64,000 nt of DNA, taken from NCBI RefSeq assembly GCF_000429165.1, contig NZ_AUBI01000001.1, positions 62,001 through 126,000 on the forward strand, read 5' to 3'. This DNA comes from Acetobacter nitrogenifigens DSM 23921 = NBRC 105050. GTDB lineage: Bacteria > Pseudomonadota > Alphaproteobacteria > Acetobacterales > Acetobacteraceae. The notes beneath the pieces are model-generated. The model saw only the letters and a list, made by a program, of their open reading frames with translations, did no database searches and was not told where the DNA came from. Positions 34,400 to 42,820 of the stretch are shown here, piece by piece; position 1 is the first letter of the stretch, and every line of letters begins with the position of its first letter. The translations under genes and the position numbers were made by a program.

Positions 34400-35884
34400 A
34401 TGACTGCTTACGAAACGCTCGAGCGCCTGTTCGCCCGTCTTTCCGCGTTGGGGGACGCGCAGGGCGTGCTGTCATGGGATCGCGACGTGATGATGCCGGA
34501 TGGAGCCGCCGAACGTCGGGGCGCAACCATGGCCACTCTGGAAGGTCTGCGACACGAGCTTCTGACCGCGCCTGAAACGCAGGAACTGCTGGAACGCGCC
34601 GATCCTGGCGACGATCCATGGCGAGCGGCCAATCTCGCAGAAATGCGGCGCCTGCACACCCGCGCGGTCGCCGTTCCTGGCGATCTTGTCGAGGCATTGT
34701 CCAAGGCCAGTTCCCGTTGTGAAATGATCTGGCGGGGAGCGCGCGCCAACAGCGACTTCGCCGCCTTGCTCCCGGACCTTCAGGTCGTACTGGACCTGAC
34801 GCGCGAAGGCGCCGTGGCGACTGGCGAGGCGCTATCCCTCTCCCCCTACGACGCGCTGCTGGACGCCTTCGATCCCGGAATGCGCCGCGACGTCATTGCG
34901 CCGATTTTCGACAAACTTGGGCGGGAACTGCCTTCGCTGCTGCAAGCTGTGCTGGACAGGCAATCCGCCCGATCGAACGCCGAGGCGGGCCCGGGTCGCG
35001 CGCCGTTTCCTGTCGCAGCGCAGGAAGCGTTCGGGCGAACCATGATGGAGGCGGTAGGCTTCGACATGACTCGCGGAAGACTGGATGTCAGCACCCACCC
35101 CTTCTGTGGCGGCGCCACCGACGACGTCCGCATCACGACGCGTTATGACGAAGCGAATTTTCTGCCAGCCTTTCTGGGCGTCGTGCACGAAACCGGGCAC
35201 GCTCTTTACGAACAGGGACTGCCCAGGGCATGGACCGGGCAGCCGGTTGGAACGGCGCGCGGCATGACGATGCACGAAAGCCAGTCGTTATTTCTGGAGA
35301 TGCAGATCGCGAGATCACCCGCCTTCGCATCGTTCGCGGCGCCAGCGATGGAGCGTGCTTTCGGTGGCGAGGGATGGAGTTCGGACGCGCTCTATCGCCG
35401 CATGACGAACGTCGAGCCCGGCTTCATCCGCGTCGATGCGGACGAAGTGACGTATCCTGCGCACATCATCGCGCGCTACGAACTCGAAAGCGCGATGGTC
35501 GACGGGACGCTCGCCCTTCGTGATCTGCCTGAGGCGTTCAACGCCCGAATCAAGGCGCTCCTTGGCCTCACTGTTCCTGATGATCGCCGCGGATGCCTGC
35601 AGGACATTCACTGGCCGCTCGGACTATGGGGATATTTCCCCTGTTACGCTCTCGGCGCGCTGACGGCAGCGCAACTGAAGGAAGCGGCGACGGCGGCCCT
35701 GCCCGACCTTGACAGTTCAATTCGTCGGGGAGAGTTCGGCGATGTTGTCGGCTGGCTGCGCAAGGCGGTGCATGAAAGGGCGAGCAGCGCCTCCACGATG
35801 GAGATTATCGCGGACGCCACAGGCCGCCCGCTTGGCGCCGGGGCTTACCTGCGTCACATCCGTGAGCGATATCTGGCGGACTAA
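34400..35884 (+). CDS. Carboxypeptidase Taq-type metallopeptidase (M32)
   Basis: A 494-residue zinc carboxypeptidase. The M32 HExxH motif is VVHETGHALYEQGLP, with the third ligand Glu in MTMHESQSLFLEMQ. GVLSWDRDVMMPDGAAERRG near the N-terminus and the LGLTVPDDRRGCLQDIHWPLG-type C-terminal region are as in family members of the same length. Cytosolic, no signal peptide, role in peptide turnover. GGAGATGA precedes the ATG. It is divergent from the type VI module and convergent with the PAP2 gene. Confidence 0.94.
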   Translation: MTAYETLERLFARLSALGDAQGVLSWDRDVMMPDGAAERRGATMATLEGLRHELLTAPETQELLERADPGDDPWRAANLAEMRRLHTRAVAVPGDLVEALSKASSRCEMIWRGARANSDFAALLPDLQVVLDLTREGAVATGEALSLSPYDALLDAFDPGMRRDVIAPIFDKLGRELPSLLQAVLDRQSARSNAEAGPGRAPFPVAAQEAFGRTMMEAVGFDMTRGRLDVSTHPFCGGATDDVRITTRYDEANFLPAFLGVVHETGHALYEQGLPRAWTGQPVGTARGMTMHESQSLFLEMQIARSPAFASFAAPAMERAFGGEGWSSDALYRRMTNVEPGFIRVDADEVTYPAHIIARYELESAMVDGTLALRDLPEAFNARIKALLGLTVPDDRRGCLQDIHWPLGLWGYFPCYALGALTAAQLKEAATAALPDLDSSIRRGEFGDVVGWLRKAVHERASSASTMEIIADATGRPLGAGAYLRHIRERYLAD

Positions 35885-35891
35885 CAGAAAT

Positions 35892-36482
35892 TCAGAAACG
35901 CGGGCCGGGACCGGGTCCCTGACAGAACAGACGTCCCAGTTCCGCATGCGCGAACGCTTGTATGCGGCGCTCGACTCCCAATCGATACCCATGCAGCGCC
36001 AGCGCCAGCACGCCGAACACCGCAAGCGTCGTAAACAGCGCCGCCCGGCTTTCCGCCTGCTCCCGCGCCAGCCCCCGACGCAGGGTGACGGCCACGCATA
36101 GCCCGATGAAACCGCCGAGTGTCACCTCCGGGACCGTATGCACGCCCAGAGCGATTCGGGAGGTTGCGAACGCGATAGCCAGCAGCACCACGCCGCATGC
36201 GAACACGACGTCGCTGCCGCAGAAGAGTGCAAGAAGGCCGCCATAGACCATCGTGCCAGCCATAGAGTGACCGCTAGGGCTGTAGATAACGCGATGTTGG
36301 GGAACGCCGCAGCGTTCAAACCACAGCTTCAACAGCAGAATCAGCAGCGAACCGGCGGCCATCGCGACGCCCCACGCGCGGGCGTCGCGCGGACGCCCCA
36401 GCGCCAGCAAAACGAAAAAAACTGCGATTTCCAACGGGATCAGAAGCCCCTGATCCGCGAAATCCGTGAACGCACCAATCAT
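35892..36482 (-). CDS. PAP2-family membrane phosphatase
   Basis: A 196-residue membrane protein with about five hydrophobic segments and the PAP2 motifs SPSGHSMAG (motif 2) and ATSRIALGVHTVPEVTLGGF (motif 3, catalytic His). The first motif (KxxxxxxRP) is weak. The family dephosphorylates lipid or polyprenyl phosphates. It is 10 bp downstream of the polymerase-like gene, so a role in recycling undecaprenyl diphosphate for polysaccharide assembly is likely. Confidence 0.85.
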   Translation of the reverse strand: MIGAFTDFADQGLLIPLEIAVFFVLLALGRPRDARAWGVAMAAGSLLILLLKLWFERCGVPQHRVIYSPSGHSMAGTMVYGGLLALFCGSDVVFACGVVLLAIAFATSRIALGVHTVPEVTLGGFIGLCVAVTLRRGLAREQAESRAALFTTLAVFGVLALALHGYRLGVERRIQAFAHAELGRLFCQGPGPGPRF

Positions 36483-36492
36483 TCGATAACGA

Positions 36493-37908
36493 TCACTCCG
36501 CGGCGAGCAACGCCCCTACCGGAACTGCTGTCGCCGCCCGGTTGAGCATCTGGACGCGCACAATGGCCGCAATCGCCACCGCGATCAGCACATAGAAATC
36601 CGGCAGGCCTATGGTCGGACCGGAGATGCACGCGGCCGTCAGACGACCGGCGAGCGCCGCCATGACGCCCTCCACCACCATGGTTTCAGGCGACCCCGGC
36701 GCAGCGCGCAAGGCCCATGCGGCGGATTTCATAAGTCTCCAGTCAAAAACCGCAAGACAGATGACGCCGACGGCGCCCACAGTCGCCAACAGACCGGGGA
36801 TGAGGCTGGACGAACGATTGCTGCCCCATCCGACCCCCAGCCCGTAGGTCTCGGCGAAGGCCGTAAGAGAGTCGGCGTCGGCCTGCGAACGTTCCTGATA
36901 CGACACGCTGTTCTTTTTTTCCGCCGTGCTCGACGCGATCATCTGCGCGCTTTCCACGGTGTGGGGAGAGAACGTCGCCAGGGCCAGACCGCCGACGCCC
37001 AGAAGCACGGCGCAGATCATAGCCAGTTGCCCGATCCGTCCAAGCAGGCGCGCGGCGCCTGTCGCCACGACCATGATCGGCATCAGCAGCGCCCCGACCG
37101 CGACAGCGGCGAACCCGGTCGTCGAGGTCGTCAGGCACATGCCCAAAGCGGAGGCCGCGATGAGCAGGCGGGAGAAGCGAACCTTGTAGCCTTTCAACGT
37201 CACCCAGACCGTCGAGAACAGAATGCCCGCGAGATATGACGCACAGGCTGACGGTTCGCTGAAGGTCGCGTTGATACGCGGCACTGGCCCCGCCATCTGG
37301 TTATCCAGCACAGCCCATCCGGTGTTCGAGTAGAAGAACGTCTTGGGGAACGGCAAGCCGCCCACTCGGCTGCCGAACTGCCAGACGCACAGGACCACCA
37401 CCAGCCACCCTGCGGCGAGATACGCATAATACAGGCGGCTGAGTTTGACCTGCCATCGGGTCAGGTACTGCGCGGCGAGAACCATCAGCAACACGTTCAG
37501 CAGCAGGTATGTGTCCTGCGAGATATTGCCGAAAGTCGGCGTCAGCAGGACCTGACCGCCAACCAGATCCTGCTTCTGTGGCCAAACGTGAACCTGATTC
37601 CGAAACAGTCGCGGCATGACGATGGAGCCGACCAGCGCCCACGCTGTGGCCAGCATCATGGGGCCGCATAACCGTGACGCCGAGTCCTGTCCCGGGTACC
37701 GGGCGCCGAGAAGCTTTTGCAGCACGACATAGGAGATAAACGCGAGGCCGGGGACAAGTGACGGCTGCAGACAGACGCTGCCGAGCGTGAGAGCGGAAGC
37801 CGCCGGAAAAATTCCGGCGACCAGAAGCAGGCCGAGCATCCGGTCCGGTCTCGCCCATAGCAGGAAGCATAGCGGAAACAGGATGGCGCCCATCAAAGGC
37901 ACGGTCAT
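36493..37908 (-). CDS. Wzy/O-antigen-ligase-like polysaccharide polymerase
   Basis: A 471-residue inner-membrane protein with ten or more hydrophobic segments and one large periplasmic loop. The conserved region RINATFSEPSACASYLAG and the loop ETYGLGVGWGSNRSSSLIP are as in the O-antigen ligase/polymerase superfamily. It probably polymerises lipid-linked repeat units of the exopolysaccharide, in the position of GumE. A ligase function is the alternative. No Wzx flippase was found in the window. Confidence 0.78.
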   Translation of the reverse strand: MTVPLMGAILFPLCFLLWARPDRMLGLLLVAGIFPAASALTLGSVCLQPSLVPGLAFISYVVLQKLLGARYPGQDSASRLCGPMMLATAWALVGSIVMPRLFRNQVHVWPQKQDLVGGQVLLTPTFGNISQDTYLLLNVLLMVLAAQYLTRWQVKLSRLYYAYLAAGWLVVVLCVWQFGSRVGGLPFPKTFFYSNTGWAVLDNQMAGPVPRINATFSEPSACASYLAGILFSTVWVTLKGYKVRFSRLLIAASALGMCLTTSTTGFAAVAVGALLMPIMVVATGAARLLGRIGQLAMICAVLLGVGGLALATFSPHTVESAQMIASSTAEKKNSVSYQERSQADADSLTAFAETYGLGVGWGSNRSSSLIPGLLATVGAVGVICLAVFDWRLMKSAAWALRAAPGSPETMVVEGVMAALAGRLTAACISGPTIGLPDFYVLIAVAIAAIVRVQMLNRAATAVPVGALLAAE

Positions 37909-38024
37909 CGAAATCGGCCTCCACCTGGCGTTAACCCCGCAACGCGCAACGAAATCATGGTCTGCGCCATAGAGACATGGTTTAGCCGAGGGGGCTGGCG
38001 ACTAAAAATAAATCCGGCAAGCGA

Positions 38025-39227
38025 TTATTCGGCCTCAATCGTCATACTCGTCAACGGATCCGACATGCGCGGCGTCGGCAGGCCCTGATCCAGAAGCCCT
38101 TCCACCAGTTCGGTCACGTGCTGACGAAATGCCTCCTCCGAAAACCGCAGGGCGTTGCGGCGACAGTTTTCCGACGTGATCGACGCGCCAATGGCCTCAA
38201 ACCGCTGGACCGCTGCGACGATCGCGTCGGCATCCTGCGTGTCGAACAGGACGCCGGTACATCCTTTCGGATCCCCTTCCGGACGCACGATATCCAACGC
38301 TCCGCCGCGCCCGAAGGCGATAAGCGGCGTCCCGCAGGCTTGCGCCTCCACCAGCGCGATGCCGAAATCTTCCTCGGCGGCGAATACGAACGCCTTGGCG
38401 CCCTGCATCAGGGCCAGCAACTCGTCGTGCGGCACTTTGCCTTTCACCGTAATATTCGGCGAGGCAGCGGCCAGTTCGACGATCTTGTCATGATCAGGAC
38501 CACCGCCCACGACCATAAGCCTGTGTTGTGGCATCTTGCGGAACGCTTCCACGACGAGATCAACGCGCTTGTAAGGAACCTGTCGCGCAGCGACGATGTA
38601 GGACGAACGTTTGGTTTCCGCGACCTGAAAGCGTTCGATTTCCACCGGAGGGTGGATAACCAGCGCGTCACGCCGATACACCTTGCGAATGCGCCGCGCG
38701 ATATAGGAAGAATTGGCTACAAACACATCAACGCCTGAAGCGGCGCGGACGTCCCATGTCCGGATTCGGTGCAGCATCCAGCGCACGAACATCCCCTTCA
38801 GGCCGCGTTCAAGCCCGCTCTGACGAAGATAGGCCGCCTGCATGTCCCATGCGTAACGCATCGGCGAGTGCACGTAGCAGATATGGAACTGGTCGGGCCC
38901 GGTGATGATGCCCTTCGCCACAGCGTGGTGGCTGGACACGATCAGGTCGAATTTGGCCAGGTCGAACTGCTCAACCGCGATGGGCATCAACCCCAGGTAA
39001 TTTCGGAAATACTTGCGCGCGAAGGGCAGTTTCTGGACAAATGTGGTGGTGACCTTGCGACCGCCCAAGAAGCCGCGCTCTTCTGGAGGAAGAAAGTCGA
39101 CCACCGCGAATATTTCGGCCTGCGGGAAGATTTTAAGCAGCTCGGCGACGACCCGCTCCGAACCGGCGTAGTGCTCAAGCCATTCGTGGATGATGGCTAC
39201 TTTCACTTGCGAGATCGGTGTCGTCAT
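38025..39227 (-). CDS. Glycosyltransferase family 4, exopolysaccharide type
   Basis: A 400-residue GT-B glycosyltransferase. VAIIHEWLEHYAGSERVVAELL at the start, CYVHSPMRYAWDMQAAYL, VIHPPVEIERF, a VAARQVPYKRVDLVVEAF hinge and EEDFGIALVEAQACGTPLIAFG with the ExxxxxxxE motif are all typical of GT4 mannosyl/glucosyl transferases of gum and acetan loci. No membrane segment. It likely adds a sugar to the growing lipid-linked repeat on the cytosolic side; the donor cannot be told. It is upstream of the polymerase gene with a 116-bp gap. Confidence 0.87.
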   Translation of the reverse strand: MTTPISQVKVAIIHEWLEHYAGSERVVAELLKIFPQAEIFAVVDFLPPEERGFLGGRKVTTTFVQKLPFARKYFRNYLGLMPIAVEQFDLAKFDLIVSSHHAVAKGIITGPDQFHICYVHSPMRYAWDMQAAYLRQSGLERGLKGMFVRWMLHRIRTWDVRAASGVDVFVANSSYIARRIRKVYRRDALVIHPPVEIERFQVAETKRSSYIVAARQVPYKRVDLVVEAFRKMPQHRLMVVGGGPDHDKIVELAAASPNITVKGKVPHDELLALMQGAKAFVFAAEEDFGIALVEAQACGTPLIAFGRGGALDIVRPEGDPKGCTGVLFDTQDADAIVAAVQRFEAIGASITSENCRRNALRFSEEAFRQHVTELVEGLLDQGLPTPRMSDPLTSMTIEAE

Positions 39228-39401
39228 ATCGCTTCCTCACTGGCGTCGGCAGTCTGGCCGTCCTGTTTCCGGTCGTGTTTGGCTCCGCGCCGGAACCACG
39301 GCTTGTCAGATGTTGCTTTTAAATCGCGTAGGGCCTGTTAAATCTTCGTCAATTAGGTTCCGACAATGATCGGACGGATTCTTTGCGGTGAGCTGACGAC
39401 A

Positions 39402-39572
39402 ATGAGCCAGCCTTCTTCCAGCGATACCATAGCCCCTCGCCCTGCGGTCTCAGGCGAAGCCGCCAAAGCCGACGAACGGACTTCTACGGCACGCGGCGTG
39501 GTGCTTGGCGTCGTACTGGGTCTACTCGCGTGGATTCCTATTATCGGCGGCCTGATCGCCGCCTTAAGGTAG
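39402..39572 (+). CDS. Small single-span membrane protein (hypothetical)
   Basis: A 56-residue open frame begins MSQPSSSDTIAPRPAVSGEA, polar and disordered, and ends with a hydrophobic span GVVLGVVLGLLAWIPIIGGL. It could begin at an upstream in-frame ATG (39366). It stands in the gap between the divergent GT4 gene and the export lipoprotein, which is on the other strand. The composition of a real membrane anchor supports coding; I know no function. Confidence 0.45.
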   Translation: MSQPSSSDTIAPRPAVSGEAAKADERTSTARGVVLGVVLGLLAWIPIIGGLIAALR

Positions 39573-39641
39573 TTTCCAGCGAAGAGCCGCAATGAGTTCC
39601 GACGTCGATCCTGACGCCATACCCTCCGGATCTGTTCCGTC

Positions 39642-40232
39642 CTAGAAGTGCCTTTCGTAAATCTTGATGACGTCGCCAGGTTTCACGTAATCTTGGGGCT
39701 TCAGTTTACCGACGACTGTATGATCGCCCTCCTGCCGCAGGACATAGGCGCGACTTTCAAGCGAACGGTAGGTAAACCCTCCAGCCGAAGCTACGGCAGT
39801 CAACATCGTCATGCCTGGCTGGTAAGGATACTGTCCGGGACGGGTGACTTCGCCTAGAACGGACACCATGCGGTACGCGGTAATTTCGACCGACACTTTC
39901 GGGTCACGCAGCATCCGCGATTTTTCCAGCGCCTCCGCGACCTCGCTCGCGAACTGCCGGGTCGTAAAGCCAGCGGCCTGCAATCCATCGGTTAGCGGAA
40001 ACGCCACCTTACCGTTGCTGTCGACCCTGAAATCAGAAGTCAGCTGGTCCTGCCCATATGTGATGACGCGAATTTCGTCATCGACACCGAGCTTGTATTG
40101 GCCCGGATCGTACGGCGGCGCTGGTTTCAGGTCGTATCCACCCGCACAGCCAGCAGCCGATAACGCCACACTTCCTAGCAAAGCCGCCGCACGAACCGAC
40201 CGACCGAAGCTATATCCCGACGAAAGCATCAT
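39642..40232 (-). CDS. Wza/GumB-like polysaccharide export lipoprotein
   Basis: A 196-residue outer-membrane lipoprotein with a signal peptide ending SAAGCAGG. It carries the polysaccharide-export domain YKLGVDDEIRVITYGQDQL, a SLBB-like part with VSVLGEVTRPGQYPYQPGM, then PGDVIKIYERHF. It is short, as GumB is, without the extra domains of Wza. It is coded together with the outer-membrane barrel 30 bp upstream and should form the export channel with the Wzc/GumC-like protein coded divergently at 42.8 kb. Confidence 0.92.
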   Translation of the reverse strand: MMLSSGYSFGRSVRAAALLGSVALSAAGCAGGYDLKPAPPYDPGQYKLGVDDEIRVITYGQDQLTSDFRVDSNGKVAFPLTDGLQAAGFTTRQFASEVAEALEKSRMLRDPKVSVEITAYRMVSVLGEVTRPGQYPYQPGMTMLTAVASAGGFTYRSLESRAYVLRQEGDHTVVGKLKPQDYVKPGDVIKIYERHF

Positions 40233-40262
40233 CCGACTTCCCTGCTGAAAACGAAAATTGGC

Positions 40263-41594
40263 TTAAAGAGCGAAATGCACGCTGAGCTGGGCCATGTGCA
40301 CCGGGAACATCGCGCTCTGATAAACACTTTGACTCAGGTAACTGTAATTGGCCGTCACCGAGAGATGACGGTTCAGAAAAATCTGCCCGCTGAGGCCGAA
40401 GCCGTAAGTATTCTGGTCGCTCGCCACTTGATAGACAGGCGTCCCCTTCAACGCTGCAGGCGTCGCAGGATAAGACGCCTTGCTGACCTGCGCGTTGAAC
40501 GTCAGCAGCACGTTGCGTTGCAGCGCATGCGTCACGACAAGCGTGGCCGCAGTATTCGTGAAGCCGACGACGCCTTCGAATGCGCTGTCCTCAATGCCGT
40601 GCCGCACGCTGAGCACGGCGCTGGTAAGACGGGTCGGCGACCAACTAAGCTGGGCCTCAGCCACAGGCGATGTGATCTTCCCATAAAGCGTCGAGGCATA
40701 GCGACGCATCTGGTAGCCAAGAAGCGCGCGAAACTTGATCGGCCCCTTCCAACCCGCATCGTAGCCACCCAGAATGGAAAAACCGTTCGAATTTCGACTG
40801 GGATATCCGGACGCTGGCGTATCGTAACGAATTTCTGTCCCCTGCGCGACCACAAGAAGATGCGTCTCCGCCATCAGCTCATACCGGCTGGTGACGCCTT
40901 CGTTGATGACGACGCGGTTGCGATATGTCTGGTTTGTGTAGGCGCCCGCATTATTCACCATTGCCGGGCGCCCGAACGCATAGCGCTGCGCTTCTACGAA
41001 AGGTTGGAAACTGGCTCTTCCATGCGTGTGCACCAGATAGCTGATGCGCCCGTCTTCGACAGTATACGGCACCGGGCTGCTCAAGATCAGAGCGCCCGCT
41101 TCCGACGGCATCTGCACCAGCGAAAGATGGGTGTAGGAGAAACCCAGCTCGTCTCGACCAAAATAATGCGTGCCGCCGACATTCGCGGTCCAGGTCGTTC
41201 GGTTCTGGACCGACCGGGAAGGGTAGCGCGTATCCGACACGCTTATGTCCCCGTGCGCCTGATCGTTGTGCGGAAAGCGCGAAACGACCGACAGATGACC
41301 CTGCGTGTTGATCACCGCGCTCGAATGCGCGGCAGGGAGCATATCGACGTTGCTGTCATAACCGCCGCCCTCGGAACCATCCAGATTCACGATGACGGGG
41401 CCAGACTGGAAACCCTGCGGCTGGTAAGCGCCCGCTGCCCTGACCTGTGTGGGTTCCGTGCTCAACTCTCCCGCGCCACTGCCCAGAGCGGGGAAATAGT
41501 TTTGGATCACCTGCGCATTGGCGGCGAAAGGAAGCATGAAGAGCGCAATCCCACATGCTGCGGCCAGGGTCGGCGCGCCAACCTTTTGGTGCAT
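40263..41594 (-). CDS. Outer-membrane beta-barrel protein of the exopolysaccharide locus
   Basis: A 443-residue protein starting MHQKVGAPTLAAACGIALFM with a signal peptide cleaved after ANAQ. The rest consists of alternating aromatic/polar strands (for example LGFSYTHLSLVQM and LSVTANYSYLSQS) and ends LSVHFAL with a terminal hydrophobic residue, a typical barrel C-terminus. Related barrels occur next to gumB-type genes in acetic acid bacteria. It may assist export or anchoring of the polymer; this is inferred from position. In-frame DNA upstream of the chosen ATG is the divergent promoter region. Confidence 0.82.
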   Translation of the reverse strand: MHQKVGAPTLAAACGIALFMLPFAANAQVIQNYFPALGSGAGELSTEPTQVRAAGAYQPQGFQSGPVIVNLDGSEGGGYDSNVDMLPAAHSSAVINTQGHLSVVSRFPHNDQAHGDISVSDTRYPSRSVQNRTTWTANVGGTHYFGRDELGFSYTHLSLVQMPSEAGALILSSPVPYTVEDGRISYLVHTHGRASFQPFVEAQRYAFGRPAMVNNAGAYTNQTYRNRVVINEGVTSRYELMAETHLLVVAQGTEIRYDTPASGYPSRNSNGFSILGGYDAGWKGPIKFRALLGYQMRRYASTLYGKITSPVAEAQLSWSPTRLTSAVLSVRHGIEDSAFEGVVGFTNTAATLVVTHALQRNVLLTFNAQVSKASYPATPAALKGTPVYQVASDQNTYGFGLSGQIFLNRHLSVTANYSYLSQSVYQSAMFPVHMAQLSVHFAL

Positions 41595-41841
41595 GCCCGA
41601 CTCTTCAGTGTGTTTGAAATACAGCACGAATCTCCGACCCACCAAAGAAGCCCAGTTCTTAACGCGCCATTTCCGGCAATACAAACGCGTCTCAGGCGCC
41701 AAATCACTTTAACGACGATTTTACGATGAGTGCGGACCGGGATCGTTAATTCTTCGTTATACTGCACAACTTGCCGCTCGGCGCGCATGATTTTGCTGCC
41801 AAACAGACGTTGTTGTCGTAATAAGGAGGCATGCAAAACGC
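41595..41841. promoter_or_regulatory. Divergent promoter region of the exopolysaccharide locus
   Basis: 247 bp between the barrel gene (minus) and the priming transferase gene (plus). The plus strand has TATACT at 41758-41763 as a possible -10 and AAGGAGG at 41823-41829, 12 bp before the ATG. No operator can be named. Confidence 0.45.
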
Positions 41842-42714
41842 ATGCAGCGCGACGACGCGGTCGGGTTCAGGCAACCGACGGTCACGCCAGTGGCGCCGGA
41901 ATCTGCGCGCTATTTCATGGGCGGTCACTCGCTCTCAATTTCGCAATGGAGTCTGTGCCCCATGAGCGCGTCCATTTCCGGCGCCCAGACCAAACGTCAT
42001 CCCGAAGCAGCGGGATCGGCGTCCGAAGTCCTCAGCACGGCGACGGATTTCTCTCCCGATGAAACGGACGAATCAGTTTTCGCCATGAGCGGTTTTCGTT
42101 TCAAAGTCGAACGAAGCGCGAAAGTGATTCTGGATCTTTTCGGAGCAGCATTACTTCTTCTTGCCGCCTCCCCCGTGCTGCTGGCGCTTTGGGTTCTTGT
42201 GCGTCTGGACGGCGGTCCGGGAACTTACGGCCACATGCGCGTCGGTCTAAATGGCAAAAAATTTCCGTGCCTGAAATTCAGAAGTATGGTGGTTAACTCT
42301 GCTCAGGCGCTTGACGATATTCTTGCAAGCGACCCGGTTGCCGCGGCGGAATGGGCCGCGACGCGCAAGTTGAAGAACGATCCCAGGATCACCCCCGTAG
42401 GACGTTTCTTGCGCAAAACGAGTCTCGACGAATTGCCGCAACTGCTGAACGTGCTCCGCCTTGAGATGAGTCTGGTCGGCCCTCGGCCCGTCGTTGAATC
42501 AGAGCTGGATTATTACGGGCGTAACGCGCGATATTATCTGGCGGTTCGGCCTGGCGTGACAGGCTTGTGGCAAGTGAGCGGACGTAGCGACACCAGTTAT
42601 GGCGAGCGCGTCAGGCTCGACACCGACTACGTGCGAGGATGGACACTTGGGCGGGACGTCATGATTCTTTTGAAGACCCTTCCCGCGGTTCTATTCCAGA
42701 AAGGAGCGCATTGA
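41842..42714 (+). CDS. Undecaprenyl-phosphate sugar phosphotransferase (priming, GumD/WbaP-like)
   Basis: A 290-residue protein with a polar N-terminus of about 90 residues, one hydrophobic segment ([20 protein letters not shown]) and the bacterial sugar transferase domain. That domain shows [45 protein letters not shown] and [15 protein letters not shown]. It moves a hexose-1-phosphate, probably glucose, to undecaprenyl phosphate and starts the repeat unit. It lacks the multi-span N-terminus of full-length GumD. Start by position of AAGGAGG; a later ATG is possible. Confidence 0.9.
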   Translation: MQRDDAVGFRQPTVTPVAPESARYFMGGHSLSISQWSLCPMSASISGAQTKRHPEAAGSASEVLSTATDFSPDETDESVFAMSGFRFKVERSAKVILDLFGAALLLLAASPVLLALWVLVRLDGGPGTYGHMRVGLNGKKFPCLKFRSMVVNSAQALDDILASDPVAAAEWAATRKLKNDPRITPVGRFLRKTSLDELPQLLNVLRLEMSLVGPRPVVESELDYYGRNARYYLAVRPGVTGLWQVSGRSDTSYGERVRLDTDYVRGWTLGRDVMILLKTLPAVLFQKGAH

Positions 42715-42820
42715 TCCGCGCTCCGTTGCCGCAGGCCCCCGTGCAGTTGATCGCCAAAGCGCCATGATCCTGCACGCCTCTGCATCCGTCCGATTATATT
42801 TTTTCATGGAAGAGTCCTGA

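Noticed and set aside
40275-41729. 484-codon plus-strand frame opposite the barrel gene
   Set aside because: It is an antisense shadow: Arg/His-rich, no domain, no ribosome site, and the opposite strand has a signal peptide and barrel pattern.
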